Source: Terrirubrum flagellatum
GTDB taxonomy: Bacteria > Pseudomonadota > Alphaproteobacteria > Rhizobiales > Beijerinckiaceae
Direction of reading: 5' to 3'
Assembly (NCBI RefSeq): GCF_022059845.1
Contig: NZ_CP091851.1
Location: 1,054,001-1,118,000 of the forward strand
Length of the DNA: 64,000 nt
How positions within the stretch are numbered: the stretch's first letter is position 1; each line of letters starts with the position of its first letter. Shown piece by piece: positions 36,807 through 45,385 of the stretch. The notes below the pieces were generated by a model. The model had not been told where the DNA came from. It did not search any database and was given only the letters and a program-made list of their open reading frames with translations. The position numbers and the translations under genes were made by a program.

Positions 36807-37793
36807 ATGTGGCGCTTTCTCGCCCGTCGCCTGCTTTATACGATCTGCACGCTCGCGGTGGTTTCAATCGTGGCGTTCCTGATCATCCAGTTGCCGCCCG
36901 GCGATTTCCTGACGTCGCTCGCGGGTAAGATGGCTGAGCAGGGCGGCGATATGGATAGCGCATCGCTCGCGGGCCTCAAGCAGCGCTATGGCCTCGATCA
37001 GCCCTGGCACGTTCAATACTGGCGCTGGATCAGCGGCATTGTTCTGCGCGGCGACTTCGGCCAGTCGTTCGAATGGAACAAGCCGGTCTCCGAATTGATG
37101 TGGGACCGCATGGGGCTGACTGCGCTGTTGTCCTTCGTAACGCTCATGGTGACGTGGGCGCTGGCGTTGCCGATCGGCATCTACAGCGCCGTGCGACGCT
37201 ATTCAGGCCTTGATTATCTCATCACGTTTCTCGGCTTCATCGGCCTGTCGGCGCCGAGCTTTCTCCTGTCGCTGGCGGCCATGTATGCGCTGTCGCGCTT
37301 CGCCGGCCTCAGCGTCGGCGGCCTCTTCTCGCCCGCTTATGTCAATGCGCCGTGGAGCTGGGCGAAGACCGTCGATCTACTCGCGCATCTCTGGCTACCT
37401 GTGCTTATCCTGTCGACGAGCAGCGCCGCCGCTCTGATCCGGGTATTGCGCGCCAATCTTATCGATGAGTTGCACAAGGCTTATGTGCAGACGGCGCGAG
37501 CGAACGGCCTTGGTGAGAAAGAGTTGCTGTTCAAATATCCCGTGCGCGTCGCCTTGAACCCGTTTGTGTCGACGATCGGATGGGTTCTTCCGCAACTCTT
37601 TTCCGGCGCTGTGATCGTATCCGTGGTGCTGAGCCTGCCCACAGCCGGTCCGCTGCTCCTGCAGGCGCTTCTCGCGCAGGACATGTATCTCGCGGGAAGC
37701 TTCATTCTCGTGCTCAGCGCGCTGACGATCCTCGGCACCTTGCTCTCCGACCTTCTGCTCGCGTGGCTTGATCCACGCGTGCGCTATCTCTGA
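36807..37793 (+). CDS. Opp/Dpp-type ABC transporter permease B (system 2)
   Basis: A 328-residue DppB-type permease. FLARRLLYTICTLAVVSIVAFLIIQLPPGDFL is the N-terminal membrane anchor with the PPGD motif, and RYGLDQPWHVQYWRW follows near residue 66. The ATPase-contact loop is KAYVQTARANGLGEKELLFKYPVRVALNP, about residues 224-252. It contains an insertion relative to system 1 (Gly-rich FAGLSVGGLFSPAYVNAPWSWAKT), as in long oligosaccharide-type permeases. Confidence 0.93.
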   Translation: MWRFLARRLLYTICTLAVVSIVAFLIIQLPPGDFLTSLAGKMAEQGGDMDSASLAGLKQRYGLDQPWHVQYWRWISGIVLRGDFGQSFEWNKPVSELMWDRMGLTALLSFVTLMVTWALALPIGIYSAVRRYSGLDYLITFLGFIGLSAPSFLLSLAAMYALSRFAGLSVGGLFSPAYVNAPWSWAKTVDLLAHLWLPVLILSTSSAAALIRVLRANLIDELHKAYVQTARANGLGEKELLFKYPVRVALNPFVSTIGWVLPQLFSGAVIVSVVLSLPTAGPLLLQALLAQDMYLAGSFILVLSALTILGTLLSDLLLAWLDPRVRYL

Positions 37794-37801
37794 GGCGCGG
37801 C

Positions 37802-38932
37802 ATGACTGACGCGTCGCCAGCGATCGCAATTGCACCTCCCAATCGCAGTCCGGGCGAACTCGGGCAGTTCGCTCTGGTCTATCGTCGTTTCCGCAAGCAT
37901 CGCCTCGCTTGGTGGAGCGCGATCGTCGTTATCCTGATCTATACGGTGGCGCTCTTCTCGCCATTCATCGCGCCATATTCGGCCGACGCCTATAATTCCA
38001 GGCTCGTCTATATGCCGCCGCAGACCGTGAAGATGTTCGGCAAGGTGGCGTCCGGCGAGACCGCGCTGTTTTATGTGAACGGACTTCGGTCGCAGCTCGA
38101 CCCGGTGGCGCTGACGCGCCGCTTCGTGGAGGACCCGAACCAGATTCATCCGGTCGGCTTCTTCGTGAAGGGCGAGCCCTATCATCTCTTTGGGCTCATC
38201 CCGATGGAGCGGCGGCTCTTTGGCCCGATCGATCCGGCCTCACCGATGCATCTCTGGGGCACGGACCGGCTCGGCCGCGACATGTTCAGCCGCACAATTC
38301 TTGGCACAAGCGTGTCGATGTCGATTGGCCTCGTCGGCGTCACGATCAGCCTGTTTCTTGGGGTGCTGCTTGGAGGCATATCCGGCTATTATGGCGGCTT
38401 CGCCGATGAAGCCTTACAGCGCACGATCGACTTCCTCAAATCGATCCCGACCATTCCGCTCTGGATGGGTCTCGCGGCGGCGATCCCCGAACGCATGGAC
38501 CCTCTGCTGGTCTATTTCTGGATCACAGTCATCCTCTCGCTGATAGGCTGGACCGATCTTGCGCGCGTCGTGCGCGGCCGCTTTCTCTCGTTGAAGACGG
38601 AAGATTTTGTCGTCGCGGCGCGCCTCGACGGGTGCAGTCGCCAGCGCGTGATCTGGCGGCATATGGTGCCGTCTTTCACTAGTCACATCATCGCCTCGGT
38701 TACTCTTGCGATTCCGGCGATGATCCTCGCTGAGACAGCGCTGTCCTTTCTCGGCATTGGGTTGAAGCCGCCCGTTGTGAGCTGGGGCGTTCTCCTGAAA
38801 GACGCCCAAAGCTTGATCGCGCTGACGAATGCGCCCTGGCTGTTCCTGCCGGGCCTCGCGGTGGTCATCGCCGTGCTGTCTCTCAATTTTCTCGGCGACG
38901 GTCTTCGCGATGCGGCTGATCCCTATGCTTGA
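37802..38932 (+). CDS. Opp/Dpp-type ABC transporter permease C (system 2, long form)
   Basis: A 376-residue DppC-type permease, about 90 residues longer than the system 1 counterpart because of a periplasmic insertion between the first and second membrane segments (roughly residues 60-145). The conserved core follows: LWGTDRLGRDMFSRTILGTSVSMSIG, then EDFVVAARLDGCSRQRVIWRHMVP and GIGLKPPVVSWGVLL. The long forms are common in sugar-type Opp systems of alphaproteobacteria. It starts 8 bases after permease B. Confidence 0.93.
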   Translation: MTDASPAIAIAPPNRSPGELGQFALVYRRFRKHRLAWWSAIVVILIYTVALFSPFIAPYSADAYNSRLVYMPPQTVKMFGKVASGETALFYVNGLRSQLDPVALTRRFVEDPNQIHPVGFFVKGEPYHLFGLIPMERRLFGPIDPASPMHLWGTDRLGRDMFSRTILGTSVSMSIGLVGVTISLFLGVLLGGISGYYGGFADEALQRTIDFLKSIPTIPLWMGLAAAIPERMDPLLVYFWITVILSLIGWTDLARVVRGRFLSLKTEDFVVAARLDGCSRQRVIWRHMVPSFTSHIIASVTLAIPAMILAETALSFLGIGLKPPVVSWGVLLKDAQSLIALTNAPWLFLPGLAVVIAVLSLNFLGDGLRDAADPYA

Positions 38933-40004
38933 CGCGCGCACGAAGATCGACGCGCCGCCACCAGCGCTGTTCGAGGTCGACGATCTCAAGGTCCACTTCG
39001 ATACGGATGATGGCGTCGTGCGCGCCGTCGACGGGGTGAGCTTCTCGATTCCACGCGGGCGCACGGTGTGCATCGTCGGCGAGTCGGGCTCTGGAAAGAG
39101 CGTGACCGGCCGCTCGCTGATGAATCTCTTGCCGCATAATGCGCGCATCGCCGGCGGACGCGTCGTCTACCGACCTGACGACAGCAGAACGATCGACGTC
39201 AGCGCGCTGCCGCCAACCGGCCGCGCCATCCGGGCGCTGCGGGGCAAGGAGATTTCGCTGATTTCGCAGGAGCCGATGGCGGCGCTATCGCCGGTTCACA
39301 CCGTCGGCCAACAGATGACGCCGGTCATCAAGCGGCATCTGAATCTGAGTTGGCGTGAGGCTGCGGATCGTGCGGCCGCCATGCTGGCGCGCGTGGGTCT
39401 TACGCGGCCGAAAGAACGCCTGAATAGCTATGCCTTCGAGTTTTCCGGCGGCATGCGTCAGCGCGTCTGCATCGCCATGGCGCTGGCGTGCCGACCGAAA
39501 CTGGTGATCGCGGATGAACCGACCACTGCGCTCGATGTGACGACGCAGGCGAACATTCTCGATTTGCTGATAGAATTGCAGGCCGAGTACGGCCTCTCGA
39601 TCCTGTTTATCACTCACGATCTTGGCGTTGTCGCGGAAGTCGCGAACGAAGTTGTCGTGATGTATCTGGGCAAAGTCGTCGAACGCGGCGCGGTCGAGGA
39701 TATTTTCTACGATCCCCGCCATCCCTACACGCGCGCGCTGCTGCGTTCGGTTCCGCGTCTCGGCGCCGGCAAAGCGACGCGTCTGGCGACGATCAGGGGT
39801 CTTGTGCCGTCCCCGTTCGATCGGCCGGCCGGATGCGACTTTCATCCGAGATGCGACAAGGCGATTTCAGGCGTCTGCGATGTGAGCGCGCCCGCGAATA
39901 TAGCGATCGGCGCGGGACGTTCGGTCCGCTGTGTGCTGGATGAAGCGCGTCGGCCGACGTCTGAGCGAGCGCCTGCGCCGCTGGAGGTTCGTCTCCATGG
40001 CTGA
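38910..40004 (+). CDS. Opp/Dpp-type ABC transporter ATPase D (system 2)
   Basis: A 364-residue ATPase. Walker A GESGSGKSVTG near residue 59, [14 protein letters not shown], Walker [26 protein letters not shown], and the oligopeptide extension GCDFHPRCDKAISGVC. The ATG at 38910 is preferred; an ATG five codons later (38925) is also possible. Both overlap the end of permease C. The stop overlaps ATPase F by 8 bases. Confidence 0.93.
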   Translation: MRLIPMLDARTKIDAPPPALFEVDDLKVHFDTDDGVVRAVDGVSFSIPRGRTVCIVGESGSGKSVTGRSLMNLLPHNARIAGGRVVYRPDDSRTIDVSALPPTGRAIRALRGKEISLISQEPMAALSPVHTVGQQMTPVIKRHLNLSWREAADRAAAMLARVGLTRPKERLNSYAFEFSGGMRQRVCIAMALACRPKLVIADEPTTALDVTTQANILDLLIELQAEYGLSILFITHDLGVVAEVANEVVVMYLGKVVERGAVEDIFYDPRHPYTRALLRSVPRLGAGKATRLATIRGLVPSPFDRPAGCDFHPRCDKAISGVCDVSAPANIAIGAGRSVRCVLDEARRPTSERAPAPLEVRLHG

Positions 40005-41046
40005 TGCGGCTCCAGCGCTGCTTGAATTGCGTCGCGTCGGCAAGAGCTTCTCGTCGCGTGGCGGCTTGTTCACGGGAAAACGGCCGGCGGTTCATGCAGT
40101 CGATGACGTCTCATTCAACATCCGCGCCGGAGAGACGCTCGGCGTCGTCGGCGAATCCGGTTGCGGCAAGTCGACCCTGGCGCGTTGCATTCTCGGCATT
40201 CATCAACCGAGCGCAGGCAAGATCACCTATCGCGAGAGGAGCGGCGGCGACGTCGATCTGACAGCTCTGAGCGAGGATCAGCGGCTTGCGTATTGCACGG
40301 ACATGCGGATCGTTTTCCAGGATCCGCAGGCGTCGCTCAATCCGCGGCTGCGCGTCAGCGATATTGTCGGCGAGGTTCTGAAGGTCAACAAGTTGGCGCC
40401 GGCGCGTGAGATTGAGAGTCGCGTACGCGACCTGTTACGCCGCGTTGGCCTCCGGCCGGAATATGCGCGTCGTTATCCCCATGCGTTCTCGGGTGGCGAG
40501 CGGCAGCGCATCGGTGTGGCGCGCGCGCTGGCGTCCAACCCACGGCTCGTTATTCTCGATGAGGCCGTGTCGGCGCTTGACGTCAGCGTCCGCGCGCAAA
40601 CGCTCAATCTGCTGCGCGATCTCCAGCAGGAGTTTGGGCTGACCTATCTCTTCGTCAGCCATGATCTCAGCGTCATCGAATATATCTGCGATCGCGTGGT
40701 CGTGATGTATGTCGGCCGGGTGGTTGAGATTGCAGACGCCGATGCGTTGTTCCTACGGCCGCTCCATCCCTACACCGAGGCGCTGATCTCCGCCTTGCCT
40801 ATCCCTGACCCCGTCTTCAAGCGCAAAGGCCGGCGCATCCATCTGCCCGGCGAGGTCGCGGATCCCGCGAATCGCCCGAGTGGATGCGCCTTTCATCCAC
40901 GCTGCCGTTTCGCCTCGGAGCGATGCAGAGCGGAAATTCCCGAACTCCGCGCGATCGGGGGGCGCAGCGTCGCCTGTCATCACGCGGATGCGCTGCAACT
41001 GCAGGGCGTGGATATGAGCCTCTTTGCAAGGGTCGGATATGCCTGA
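39997..41046 (+). CDS. Opp/Dpp-type ABC transporter ATPase F (system 2)
   Basis: A 349-residue ATPase with Walker A GESGCGKSTLA near residue 51, FQDPQASLNPRLRV, signature FSGGERQRIGVARA, Walker B LVILDEAVSALDVSV and FVSHDLSVIE. The extension ends with GCAFHPRCRFASERC. TGGAGG precedes the ATG at 39997. In Walker B the usual Pro after Glu is Ala (DEAVSAL), a common variant in this subfamily. Its 3' end overlaps the IolB-like gene. Confidence 0.94.
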   Translation: MADAAPALLELRRVGKSFSSRGGLFTGKRPAVHAVDDVSFNIRAGETLGVVGESGCGKSTLARCILGIHQPSAGKITYRERSGGDVDLTALSEDQRLAYCTDMRIVFQDPQASLNPRLRVSDIVGEVLKVNKLAPAREIESRVRDLLRRVGLRPEYARRYPHAFSGGERQRIGVARALASNPRLVILDEAVSALDVSVRAQTLNLLRDLQQEFGLTYLFVSHDLSVIEYICDRVVVMYVGRVVEIADADALFLRPLHPYTEALISALPIPDPVFKRKGRRIHLPGEVADPANRPSGCAFHPRCRFASERCRAEIPELRAIGGRSVACHHADALQLQGVDMSLFARVGYA

Positions 41047-41872
41047 GATCATCCGTCGTGGCGACAATCGCAACCGCCCTGTCGTGATCGACAATCCAGC
41101 GATGGAGCGCACTTATTTCAATCTCGTGCGGTTAGGGCGCGGCGAGATTTTCGAAGATCGCCTGCCGCGCCACGAATGCGTCTGCGTGGCGATGTCGGGC
41201 ACGACCGATATTGTGATCAATGGCGAGCGTTTCGCATCGGTCGGCGGGCGAGAGGACGTCTGGTCCGGCGCCGCCGACTCCGTCTATGCGCCAGTGGGAT
41301 CGCAAATCCGCGTCGAGGCGCTTGAAGGCCCGGTCGAGATCGCGATCGGTGGCGCAATCTGCAAACAAGTTCACCGCGCATTTCGCGTGTCGCCGCAGGA
41401 TGTCGAGATGGTCGACGTCGGATCGCAGGGGACGCATAGCCGCAGGCGCATCTTCCATATTCTTGGCCAGTCGACGCGTGACCGCACCGGCAATCTTCTG
41501 GTGAGCGAACTCTATGCCGATGAGGGCTGCTGGTCCGGCTATCCCCCGCACAAGCACGACACGGATATTTCGGGTCAGGAAACATCGCACGAGGAGCTTT
41601 ATCACTACCGCTTCCAGCCGGAGACGGGCTTTGGCGTGCAACTTCTCTATGAAGAGGGGTGCGAAAATTGCTTCATGACGCGCGACGGCGATACCGTGCT
41701 CGTCGATCGCGGCTATCACCCGACGGCGACCTCGCCCGGCCACAAATCCTACATCTTCACAATTCTCGTCGGGCGTGAAAGCCACGGACTCATCCAGAGC
41801 TTCGATCCTCGCCACGCGCATCTCGTCGGCGCAATTCCTGGCATCCAGGCGATGCGCGACAAATTCAAATAA
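41039..41872 (+). CDS. IolB-like protein (5-deoxy-glucuronate isomerase family)
   Basis: A 277-residue bicupin protein. The C-terminal cupin has SGYPPHKHDTDISGQETSHEELYHYRFQPETGFG, the metal-site pattern (His-x-His ... Glu ... ) of the KduI/IolB family, and GYHPTATSPGHK supplies a further His. IolB converts 5-deoxy-glucuronate to 5-dehydro-2-deoxy-gluconate in inositol breakdown. No other iol genes are visible here, so a related isomerisation of a different sugar acid is as likely. The start at 41039 overlaps the ATPase stop by 8 bases, so it is part of the importer operon. Confidence 0.85.
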   Translation: MPEIIRRGDNRNRPVVIDNPAMERTYFNLVRLGRGEIFEDRLPRHECVCVAMSGTTDIVINGERFASVGGREDVWSGAADSVYAPVGSQIRVEALEGPVEIAIGGAICKQVHRAFRVSPQDVEMVDVGSQGTHSRRRIFHILGQSTRDRTGNLLVSELYADEGCWSGYPPHKHDTDISGQETSHEELYHYRFQPETGFGVQLLYEEGCENCFMTRDGDTVLVDRGYHPTATSPGHKSYIFTILVGRESHGLIQSFDPRHAHLVGAIPGIQAMRDKFK

Positions 41873-41906
41873 TCCAACGCCATCTTCGTTTCAAAGAGAG
41901 CCCGCA

Positions 41907-43715
41907 ATGACCGGCTGCACACGCCTTCGCATCGACACGCGCCAGAGCAAGGGGCCGCTTGTTCCATTCTGGCGCTCAACCGGGTTCTCCCCGGCGGAGC
42001 TCTTGCTGGAGCCGGAGATGCAGCAGACGTTGACATTTGTGGGAGCGGTTCCGAACGCCGGCATCGAGTTCGTGCGCGTGCATTATATGCTCGATCTCGT
42101 GTCCGCGAGCGGGTTAGGCGCCTATGACTGGTCGCGGCTCGATCGTGCGATCGACGTTATGCTGGAGCGGAGATTGCGTCCGTTCTTTGAGCTCATGGGC
42201 AACCCGTCCTATCTCTTCACCGATTTCAATGAACGGGATCAGGTTCATCACTGGCGTGACTTCATGGTCGCGCTTGCGGAGCGTTGTCGCGACCGTTGCG
42301 GGATCGATGAGGTCCGACGCTGGTATTTCGAGACCTGGAACGAACCCGACATCTGGTGGAAACTTGGCGGCGAGACCGGGTTCAACAATTATTACGACGC
42401 CTGTTCGGAAGCTTTGCGCGCTGTCGATCCCGAGTTGCGCTTCGGCGGGCCAGGCGTCGCGCGCCGCCTTCCGCCGATCTTCAAATCGTTGCTGAAGCAT
42501 TGCGACACGGGTCGCAACTTTTTCACTGGCGAGACCGGCGTGCGGATCGACTTCATCTCAGTTCATGAAAAGGGCGCGAAGAAGCACCCCGAAGATATCA
42601 CGCCGAACAGTCTCGGCATCTGCCGCCATGAGATGATGGCGGTGGATTACGTCAGGAAGAACCACCCGCGTTTTGCGCATCTGCCTTTCATCAACAATGA
42701 ATGCGATCCGCAGATCGGCTGGCAGCTCTATCACACCTGGCATGCGACGCCTTATTTCGCGGGCATCGCCGCCAAGATCATCAATCAGCATCAGCGTGTG
42801 ATGATCGAAGGGGAGAGCGTCAATTACGGGCTTCTGAGCAACGACAACGGGTTCATGGGCGGTTGGGGCCACCGCACGCATCTCACCTATTTCGGCAAGC
42901 GCGCGTTCCGGCTTGCGCAGTCCGAACACAAGACCGATCTTGGCGCGCTTGATTGCCGCGTCGAAGTCGATGAGCCGTTCGATCTCGTGAAGAAGCCGGC
43001 GCTATCCGTGATGGAGCTTCTCGCGCTGCTCGGCGACAAGAAACTCGCTGTTGCTGGCGATGCGCTCAATCCTGATGAAAACGGGCTCGGGCTTGTGGCG
43101 ACCGGAACCAAGGGAGGCGCTGCCGCCCTTCTCTACAACAGCGTGGATCGCATCTGGCAGTCGGGCGAGCGGCAGGTCGAGTTGACGATCGAAGGCCTGG
43201 AGCCGGGAACCTATGCGATCGCGACATTCATGATCTCGGACGGGAAGGGCGATCCGTTCTCGGTGTGGGAAGCACTCGGCGCTCCCGATGATCCGACGCC
43301 CGATGAACTCGCTGCGATGCGCGCGGCGCAGGAGCCGGCGCTGACAACAGAGATCGCACAGGTCGGAGCGGACGGAGCGCTGAGACGCAACATTACACTC
43401 GCTCTGCCTGGCGTTGCTCTTGTCGTTGTGGAGAAGCGAGGCGATGCTGCGCCGGCGCCCGTGCGCACTCTGAAAATCACGCGGCAGAAAGCATTGCATG
43501 GCGGCGTGAACGCGCTGCTGTTCTGGGATGCGGAGCCAGATTCAAATGTGAGGCTCTATGATGTGCTGCGCAGCGAGCGGGAGCAGGGGCCTTACGTGGT
43601 CGTTAATCCGATCGGGTTGCTCTCTACCGTCTATGTCAGCCGCGAAGATGCCGGCCCGGCCTTTTACAAGGTGCGCTCGCGCGATCTGTTCGGGCGCGTG
43701 TCCGAGGCGACTTAG
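41907..43715 (+). CDS. GH39 family glycosidase (xylosidase-like)
   Basis: A 602-residue protein without a signal peptide. The TIM barrel includes FVRVHYMLDLVSA near residue 55. RWYFETWNEPDIWWK gives Glu146 as the likely acid/base, and FINNECDP gives Glu265 as the likely nucleophile. After the barrel come beta domains, including KKPALSVMELLALLG near residue 367 and a C-terminal region like a fibronectin-type module (LFWDAEPDSNVRLYDVLRSE). GH39 members are beta-xylosidases or alpha-L-iduronidases, with some on other beta-glycosides. It is 34 bases after the IolB-like gene, so it most likely processes what the long-form Opp system imports. Confidence 0.85.
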   Translation: MTGCTRLRIDTRQSKGPLVPFWRSTGFSPAELLLEPEMQQTLTFVGAVPNAGIEFVRVHYMLDLVSASGLGAYDWSRLDRAIDVMLERRLRPFFELMGNPSYLFTDFNERDQVHHWRDFMVALAERCRDRCGIDEVRRWYFETWNEPDIWWKLGGETGFNNYYDACSEALRAVDPELRFGGPGVARRLPPIFKSLLKHCDTGRNFFTGETGVRIDFISVHEKGAKKHPEDITPNSLGICRHEMMAVDYVRKNHPRFAHLPFINNECDPQIGWQLYHTWHATPYFAGIAAKIINQHQRVMIEGESVNYGLLSNDNGFMGGWGHRTHLTYFGKRAFRLAQSEHKTDLGALDCRVEVDEPFDLVKKPALSVMELLALLGDKKLAVAGDALNPDENGLGLVATGTKGGAAALLYNSVDRIWQSGERQVELTIEGLEPGTYAIATFMISDGKGDPFSVWEALGAPDDPTPDELAAMRAAQEPALTTEIAQVGADGALRRNITLALPGVALVVVEKRGDAAPAPVRTLKITRQKALHGGVNALLFWDAEPDSNVRLYDVLRSEREQGPYVVVNPIGLLSTVYVSREDAGPAFYKVRSRDLFGRVSEAT

Positions 43716-43728
43716 CCGGCGCGGAGCG

Positions 43729-43759
43729 CTCGCAGCGGCCTATGCGCCGCTGTTGCGAG
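43729..43759. terminator. Hairpin between GH39 and VanZ-like genes
   Basis: CTCGCAGCGGC and GCCGCTG..CGAG form an 11-bp stem with a 3-base bulge and a 6-base loop, spanning the short gap and the 3' end of the convergent VanZ-like gene. A shared terminator is likely. Confidence 0.5.
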
Positions 43760-44111
43760 GCTGCAAGCGCTTGGCGAGGTAGTCAACGGCGAGCGCCAGC
43801 ACGGCGCCTGCCGCTGCGCCCATCGCCTTGGCGAAAAAGTCCAGCGGCGCCCCATGGCGGTCCGGCAGCAAATTTTGAGCCGCTTCAAGACCGCCGCCGC
43901 CCGCCAGGATCAACACCAGCGTCAGCGCCCAGCGGCGGGGCCAAGCCAGCACAAATGCGCCGGCGAGGGCCATGAAGGCCAAAAATCGCTCGATATTGGC
44001 TGGTTCGCCCGTCTTCGGCCGCCAGTCGATCGGCGACAGCGTGACGAAGATGATCGTCACGAGACAGAGGACGCCGATCACGGCGGCGGCGATGCGGAGG
44101 CGCTGAAGCAT
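43740..44111 (-). CDS. VanZ-like membrane protein
   Basis: A 123-residue integral membrane protein with four probable transmembrane segments. The pattern LSPIDWRPKTGEPANIERFLAFM in the first loop and GLEAAQNLLPDRHGAPLDFFAKAMGA later is characteristic of VanZ-like proteins. In enterococci VanZ gives low teicoplanin resistance; in proteobacteria the function is unknown. The ATG at 44111 is used; a GTG five codons upstream is possible. It lies downstream of the RND operon in the same direction with a 112-base gap, so it may or may not be cotranscribed. Confidence 0.75.
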   Translation of the reverse strand: MLQRLRIAAAVIGVLCLVTIIFVTLSPIDWRPKTGEPANIERFLAFMALAGAFVLAWPRRWALTLVLILAGGGGLEAAQNLLPDRHGAPLDFFAKAMGAAAGAVLALAVDYLAKRLQPRNSGA

Positions 44112-44223
44112 GATGTTGCAGCGCACATATCATGCCAACTCCGCCCAAAGCCAGAATTTGCTGGCCTTGGTTATCGGAAGGGCCGCGCCGCGAGTGTGGC
44201 GGACTCGCGGCGAGACTGGCGCC

Positions 44224-45372
44224 TCAGCTCCCGGCCGCCTGCTTCGGAATCGGCTTCACAGGCGCGCCAGGGCCGATCTTCTGGAGATTGCCGTCGATGA
44301 CCTGGTCGCCTTCAGCGACGCCCTTCGTTATGGCGACGAGATCGCCATGCGTCGGGCCCAACGCGACGAGGCGCTGTTCCACCGTGCTGTTCGCGCTGAC
44401 GACATAAACATATTTGCCAAGCTGACTTGAGCCGAGCGCAGTTTGCGGCGCCATCAGCGTATCGGGCTGTTCGCGCAGGAACAGGCGGATGCGCACATAT
44501 TGCCCTGGCAGGAGCTTCCGATCCGCGTTCTCGATCGTCGCACGCGCCACGATCGTTCCCGTGCCGCGCTCGACCACATTGTCGACGAAGGTGACTTCGC
44601 CCTTATGAGTCGCCTTCGCTTCGCCGGGGAGCAGCACTTCCGCCTCGATCCGGCCGGCCGCGCGCGCCTTCTGGATTTCGACAAGATCGGATTCGCTTGG
44701 ATTAAAGGTGACATAAATCGGCGCGAGCTGCACGAGCGTGTTGAGCGTCGTCCCCGCCGCGCTGACAAGCGTGCCGACCGGCGCCTGATTGCGGCCTAGG
44801 CGTCCATCAAACGGCGCGCGGATTTCGGAATAGCCGAGATTGAGCTCGGCGGTGCGTACGGCCGCCCGCGACATGGAGAGCGCCGCTTCCGCCTGCCGCA
44901 CGGCGCTGGAGCGCTGATCGAACGTGTCCTTGGCGAGATAACCGCTGCGCGCAAGCTCATTGCCGCGGCTGAGATTGGAGCGGAGATAGTCGAGCGACGC
45001 GGAGTCGCGCTCGACCTGCGCCTTCGCCTGATCGAGCGCCGCCTGATAGTCGCGTTGATCAATCTTGTAGAGAAGATCGCCCACCTTCACGTCGGCGCCG
45101 TCCTTGACGGCCTGCTCCTGAAGATATCCGGACGCCTTCGCCTGCAGCGCGATGTTGCGGATCGATTCCGTGCGCGCCGAATATTCGAGATAGATCGGGA
45201 TCGTCTTCTTGATGATCGGCGTCACCGGCACCGGCATGACGAACGCTGCAGCGGCCGGCGCTGCATCAGCGGGGTGGCCGGCGACGCCGGGACTCTTGCG
45301 CACGATATGGACTGCTGCGCCGACGCCAGCGGCGACAATCACAGCTCCAAGGCCGATTTTCCAGCTTCTCAT
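44224..45372 (-). CDS. RND efflux periplasmic adaptor (MexA/AcrA type)
   Basis: A 382-residue membrane fusion protein. An N-terminal membrane anchor (GLGAVIVAAGVGAAVHIVRK) is followed by the lipoyl half-motifs (IALQAKASGYLQEQAVKDGADVKVGDLLYKID). An alpha-helical hairpin comes next (ALDQAKAQVERDSASLDYLRSNL...), then the beta-barrel (YSEIRAPFDGRLGRNQAPVGTLV). No lipobox Cys is seen. The ATG at 45372 is chosen from the family start; it lies 13 bases after the permease stop. Adaptors link the inner membrane pump to an outer membrane channel, whose gene is not here. Confidence 0.94.
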   Translation of the reverse strand: MRSWKIGLGAVIVAAGVGAAVHIVRKSPGVAGHPADAAPAAAAFVMPVPVTPIIKKTIPIYLEYSARTESIRNIALQAKASGYLQEQAVKDGADVKVGDLLYKIDQRDYQAALDQAKAQVERDSASLDYLRSNLSRGNELARSGYLAKDTFDQRSSAVRQAEAALSMSRAAVRTAELNLGYSEIRAPFDGRLGRNQAPVGTLVSAAGTTLNTLVQLAPIYVTFNPSESDLVEIQKARAAGRIEAEVLLPGEAKATHKGEVTFVDNVVERGTGTIVARATIENADRKLLPGQYVRIRLFLREQPDTLMAPQTALGSSQLGKYVYVVSANSTVEQRLVALGPTHGDLVAITKGVAEGDQVIDGNLQKIGPGAPVKPIPKQAAGS

Positions 45373-45385
45373 GATGTGATCCTGC

